Positions 59,376 through 64,000 of a DNA stretch of 64,000 bases are shown here, in pieces. Origin of the DNA: Terebella lapidaria (lineage: Eukaryota; Annelida; Polychaeta; Terebellida; Terebellidae); contig OX424570.1 in the NCBI GenBank assembly GCA_949152475.1, forward strand, positions 3,646,181-3,710,180, read 5' to 3'. The translations under genes were made by a program, and so were the position numbers. The notes under the pieces were generated by a model. The model was not told the origin of the DNA. It worked only from the letters and a program-made list of their open reading frames with translations, and ran no database searches. Positions within the stretch are counted from its first letter, which is position 1, and each line of letters opens with the position of its first letter.

Positions 59376-59758
59376 CAGTTCTAGTTTTGGCGGGAGCACG
59401 AAAGGCGGCGCGAGAATCGCGCGCGGGAAAGGAATCACGCGCTCACCAAGTCCACAGGAAACGTCAGGAACACAACACAAGCACGTACAGCACAGTACAC
59501 ATGTATAATGATAGAATATACCTAGGTCTGTACTGACAGTCAGTCGTGTACTTTGTCAATAACACAGAATCGGTTTTCTGATGGAAAGTAAGTATAAAAT
59601 GTTGTGAAAATGAATGTTAGACCCTATAGCTTTATAAGTAGTCATATCATCGCCCATATTCATCCGGACACGGTTTCGTTCATGAGCGGGTTAGGCCTGC
59701 AGAATAATCAGCATATGGACCTATATCATTGTCCGGGCCCCGGGCCCGGATATACTAA

Positions 59759-60276
59759 AGCTGCGTTCCATTCAAGTCGTACAAATGGTGACCACGAGTG
59801 GGAAGTGGTGCAGTACGAGTTCAAAGCGTTCCATTGGCAAAACACATACAAATTGCCTTCAAGTATCTATGGTTAAAAATAAGACCTTGTAAATGAAAGT
59901 AATTGTGACACTCATTATTCTATTATTTTTTAACCAACTCAGGCCAAAAATAATCAAAAAGTTAAAAAAAAATTTTTTGCTAATTTTATGGAAAAAGTCA
60001 AATCTTCATTTCAATGTTTAGTATTTTACCATTTCAAACATGAATGCATGATAATAGGTAAAACTAGCAAAGTTTCTCCATTTTATATGTTGCTTTCTTA
60101 CAAAATCCCTCCCCTTGCCGCCATGTTTTTCCTACTCGTGCAAATCGAGTCTGAAAATCCGACTCCACTTCACGACTTGTGCAAATGGGAATTCACCAGT
60201 CGTAACGTGAATGAAACGGTTTTTACTACTGGGAAACTCGTGATCACTATTTGAACGACATGAATGGAACGCAGCA
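59759..60276. mobile_element. MITE with GCTGCGTTCCATTC ends and TAA duplication (PIF/Harbinger-like)
   Basis: TAA-AGCTGCGTTCCATTCAAGTCG on the left and CGACATGAATGGAACGCAGCA-TAA on the right, 518 bp apart. Inner sequences partly mirror (CACGAGTGGGAAGT / ACTGGGAAACTCGTG). A 3-bp TAA duplication suggests PIF/Harbinger. Short ORFs inside are not genes. Confidence 0.75.
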
Positions 60277-60325
60277 TAAAAACGCACTAATTTCAACTGG
60301 TTCCGTTTTGCGAGGTCTCCCGCAG

Positions 60326-61739
60326 CAGTAGCGGATTTAGAGGGGGGGTTACTGGGGTCAGGACTCCCCCTTTTCGAAAAAAAAAATACATATACATAGG
60401 CGGGTTCAGCCTTCCTGCCCGAGAAGAATGATGTTGAAATACCATGCTTAAGAACAAGTTAATCATGGTGAGTTTGTTCGAAATGTATACTCAGGAGAGA
60501 CCGAGAAGCTACCACAGGACATAAAAAGTGGTCTGGCTTCTGGGGTCCTTCAGCAGGCCCGGACCCCCCACCCAAATGTGCAGATTCCCTTCTACGTTAT
60601 TTTTTACAAACTTTGCAGGACATAGTCATCAAAGAATTTTTAAGTGCAATATATATCCAGGAGAGCCACTAACTTATTTCAGAACATAAAAAGGCTATGA
60701 GTGGGCCCTTCAGTGGGCTCAGACCTCCAGCCCAAATGTCCAGCTTCTCTTTCACCTTTTTACAAACTTTCCAGAATATGGTCATCAATGAATTCTTAAG
60801 TGCAACCATTCCCAGGAAAGGGCACAAAATTAGTTCAGAAAATAAAGAAAGGCTATGACTTCTGGGGCCTTCGGGCAGGCCCCAGGACCCCCGGCCCAAA
60901 TGTGTAGCTTCCCTTCTACATGTACATTTTTCACGAACTTTCCAAAACATGGTCATTGATAAATTTTTAAGTGCAATTTATTCCCAGAAGAAGGCCACAA
61001 AATAATTCAGAACATAAAAAGGGTTATGAATTCTGGGGTCCTTGAGCGGGCCCCAGACCCCCGGCCCAAATGAATAGCTTCCCTTTTACTTTCTACCAAC
61101 GTTTCCAGAACATGGTCATCGATGAATTTTTAAGTGCAATTTATTCCCAGGAGGAGGCCACAAAATAAGTTCAGAACATAAATAGGGCTACGACTTCTTG
61201 GGCCCTTAAGTGGGCCCCAGACCCCCAGCCAAAATGGGTAGTTTCCCTTCTACTTTCTACCAAAGTTTCCAGAACATGGTCATCGATGAATTTTTAAGTG
61301 CAATTTATTCCCAGGAAAGGCCACAAAACTAATTCAGAACATAAAGAGGCTTTGATTTCTGGACCCCTCAGCAGGCCCGACATAAAAAACTGAGACAGGT
61401 TCGCTTCGTTTCTAGTTTTCGCATTTATTATGGAAGTATGGCGATAAATGGGTATTCAAATGAAAATTATACCCAGGAGATGCCATCAACTTACCTCAAG
61501 TCATATAAAAGACTTCTCTTGAGCGGGCCCCAGACCCATACTGGGACAGGCTCGCTTCACTCCCAACTTTTTTTTACAAATATACCAGGTGCAAGAAGTG
61601 GGATTTACACCCAGGAGATACCAGGAAGCTGCCACAGGACAGAACAAAGGCTCTGGCTTCTGGGGCCCTTGAGCGGGCCCCAGACCCCACGCCGTATAAT
61701 GTTGGACCCCCTCTTTTCAAATTCCTGGATCCGCCCCTG
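60326..61739. mobile_element. Non-autonomous element with CAGTAGCGGATTTAG / CCTGGATCCGCCCCTG ends and internal tandem units
   Basis: The left end at 60,326 is followed by a G run; the right end closes at 61,739. The interior has about seven diverged units of 150-170 bp built around TTCTGGGGCCCTTGAGCGGG, CCCCAGACCCCCGGCCCAAA, TTCCCTTCTAC, TCATCGATGAATTTTTAAGT and GCAATTTATTCCCAGGA. It is the same terminal family as 55,912-57,291 with different internal repeats. Confidence 0.65.
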
Positions 61740-63290
61740 CGCAGTGACGGGCAGGGAGTGATTCCACGGTGGACATACGTTGCACGCTATTATGCGGGCT
61801 TCGCCTGTTTACTATGCTGTGAACTGCAGTTCACAATGTCTCATGTCAGATGTCAGGGATGTTTGTGTGGTGCAGCGGGGATCGCAAATATTTGCCCAGG
61901 CAGTGATTTTTTGCACGCGCTGATATAACGCTGATGCAATGGTATCATATTAGAATTAAGCGCACTTAGAATAGGATATAGGCATATATATGCGCATAAA
62001 AAAAACCTGGAGTGAAGACTCGAGCACTGGGGAATAATAGGAGAGATATTAATTTAAATAATAAATAAAAAAAAACAGCAGAACATTTCTTCCGGACATA
62101 TTCTTAACAATTTCCATTCCTACTATTCTGTAGCTTGTTTCCTATATGTTCGCAATTGATTCCTAAGCTGTAAAATCGATAATAAGCGAGATATCAGACA
62201 ATTTTCGCTCTGACCTTGAAAATGAGGTCAAAGGTCAAATTCAAGGTCATGACAATATTCAGCAAATATCATTTCCTTTTTAAAGTTTGCAATCGGATCT
62301 TTCTGAAATTTCGCACAAAAGTACCTAAAAATATTTCAAGAGGGGGCTATTTTTTATTTTGATTTCCGCATTTTTTTTTCAAAATGACGGCCATTTTTTC
62401 GACCCAAAAGTCGCGGCAAATTTCTGATTTTGGCGGCAATTTTCTCAAAAACTGAAGAAAGTTTTGAGACTTTTTATTTCAAAAGATTCCTGTCATGTGT
62501 ATAAGTTTTGTTGCTCTTGAATCAACAGTCTGCGTGTGGTGACCATTTTGATTTTTTCGACTGGTCCCAAATGGCACTTTCGCATGTTAAATTCTCTTTG
62601 ACTTATGCTTTATAATGGGACACATTATTCCCAACGTATATTGAGATTAGAGATTAGGAGTTAATTGTGGACATTTGAATATAAACATATATTGTCCGGA
62701 AGCCTTTCCTAGCCCTTTTTTAAAATTTTTTTAAAGGTTTTTTTTAAGGTTTTTTAGGTTTCCCTTTGGCCCATTTTCCATTCCCCTAAAGAGTTTTTGT
62801 ATGGCTACTAGTAATTCGGTCCCAGTTGTGAAAAGTTGCAAAGTGAGGTGAAGCAAGCCCCTGTCGGCCGGGGGTCTGGGGCCCACTCAATGGCGCCAGA
62901 AGCTGGAGTTGACATAAAATATTACTTGGTTTTGGACCCCGTCAAAGGATTATATGCATTTGTCCACTCGATGCTCTCAATTCGTCAATTGTCCCGTGCA
63001 GAGCACTGAATTAGTAAATGGCATAAGCTGGGACAATTTTTGCTAAAAATCCCAAAATTCAGTTTTGGTTGGTTTCTCGAAAAGTATCTGATCCATTTTG
63101 ACATTTTTGTTCCAAAATGTATTAATTGGGGTCCTTTACATTGTATAAAGATGGATTGCCTTGAATTGCTGTAAAGGTCCGATATGTGTGCTTGAAAGGC
63201 CCAGGAAGACCCGATATGCACAACTTGTCATATTGGGCGAAAACGCTTGTACAATGTACGTAGAGGTTAGGTTTGTATTAGTAGCATATA
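61740..63290. other. Repeat-derived intergenic sequence
   Basis: It includes one satellite unit with GAGGTCAAAGGTCAAATTCA (62,224-62,243). The stretch at 62,300-62,640 resembles 11,640-11,940, and TGTCCGGAAGCC, TTTCCTAGCCCTTTTTTA at about 62,693 is the end motif of that family. No gene was recognised. Confidence 0.55.
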
Positions 63291-63735
63291 TGAAGTCATA
63301 AATGGCGCATCTTTTGGTGACCTTGAGGTTGACCTCAGATGACCTTCAAGGCTGAAAAGGTCATGGGATCTGAACTTTGTAAGTTGGCCTCTACAGGCAA
63401 ACTGCTTGTAGATAGAGCTTACTAGTATATAATGAGCCTATAGGAAGTCATATATATAGCACATCTTTTGGTGACCTTGAGTTTGATCTCAGATGACCTC
63501 GAGTGCTAAATATCGGTCTCACGTCTGACACGAAATGTGTAAATTTTCCTTTGGGGATAAAACACTTGCACATACACCGTAGGATTGCATTAGTAAAATA
63601 TAGGAGGTCATATATGGTGCACCTTTTTGTGACCTTGAGGTTTAACTCAGGCGACCTTGAATCTAAATCTGGAAGTCTGGCCTGACCTGGAATGTGTAAA
63701 TTGGCTTCTACAGACCAATTGCTTGTAGATAGAGC
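63290..63735 (+). repeat. About 160-bp tandem repeat, three units
   Basis: GGTGACCTTGAGGTTGACCTC, GTAAGTTGGCCTCTACAG, GCAAACTGCTTGTAGATAGAG, then a second and a third diverged unit (GGTGACCTTGAGTTTGATCTC at about 63,470; TGTGACCTTGAGGTTTAACTC at about 63,628). Non-coding. Confidence 0.75.
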
Positions 63736-63814
63736 CTATATTTGTATTTTGAATTTAGAATAAGTAATATAAGTTATATTCACCAAATTAAAAATACATA
63801 ACGAGAGATTGTAT

Positions 63815-63895
63815 GCTGAGTTACAGAACGATACCATTTAGCATCGCAAAAAATACCTTCGAAAACTGGTGTAAACAAGTTAGAAAAATCGGAGT
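63815..63895. repeat. Solo end of the TTCTAACTCGTTTACAC foldback family
   Basis: ACGATACCATTTAGCATCGC, AAAA, GGTGTAAACAAGTTAGAAAAA matches the right end of the foldbacks at 22.4 and 25.2 kb. The other arm is not found before the window ends. Confidence 0.65.
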
Positions 63896-64000
63896 ATAGG
63901 CTACCCGAAGTATTGATAGAAATTTGCTTTTCATGAAGATGAGTTTCTACGAAGATTGACAAAATAAATTATGGTGAACTCATTCAATTAACACGATAGC

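Overview
This window is eukaryotic nuclear DNA from a marine invertebrate. Four host genes are split by short GT-AG introns, and the space between and inside them is filled with transposable elements. The elements resemble those described in molluscs: non-autonomous Helentron-like repeats carrying internal satellites and CCGT/ACGG microsatellites, plus DIRS retrotransposons. CATGTA-rich introns fit the same picture. A bivalve or other lophotrochozoan is my best guess, at low confidence; an echinoderm or hemichordate is not excluded.

Layout. 1-1745: 3' part of a DIRS retrotransposon (tyrosine recombinase, internal complementary region, terminal repeat). 3066-10471 (-): complete TAF5 gene in 19 coding exons, 656 aa. 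11.9-13.3 kb: tandem repeats. 13.9-15.6 kb (+): RPL41, a 25-residue ribosomal protein encoded by three tiny coding exons, with a hairpin transposon in its first intron. 15.8-18.3 kb: Helentron-like element and small MITEs. 19.6-21.35 kb (-): large 3' exon of an ankyrin-repeat/SOCS-box gene whose 5' end I cannot place firmly. 21.4-30.9 kb: foldback elements, satellites and poly-G-containing repeats, with one possible 5' exon at 28.2 kb. 31,031-55,618 (+): a complete mitochondrial carbamoyl-phosphate synthetase gene in 34 coding exons, 1503 aa. 55.6-64 kb: repeats only.

The carbamoyl-phosphate synthetase gene is the centrepiece. All exon phases join and the total length is close to vertebrate CPS1, but the glutaminase cysteine is present. 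The product should therefore be the glutamine-using, N-acetylglutamate-dependent CPS III rather than ammonia-using CPS I. Its introns host a 3.2 kb Helentron-like element with a second element nested inside it, a complete 6.57 kb DIRS element in antisense, and a 2.6 kb block of three satellite arrays that ends in a Helentron-type terminus.

The four host genes have unrelated jobs (TFIID assembly, ribosome, ubiquitin ligase adaptor, nitrogen metabolism), and nothing suggests co-regulation. What links the window is its repeats: several sequence families share the same terminal architecture (hairpin, then CTAG next to TT) around internal tandem arrays, and some arrays are rich in AGGTCA-type half-sites. 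I found no CRISPR array, prokaryotic operon or tRNA gene.
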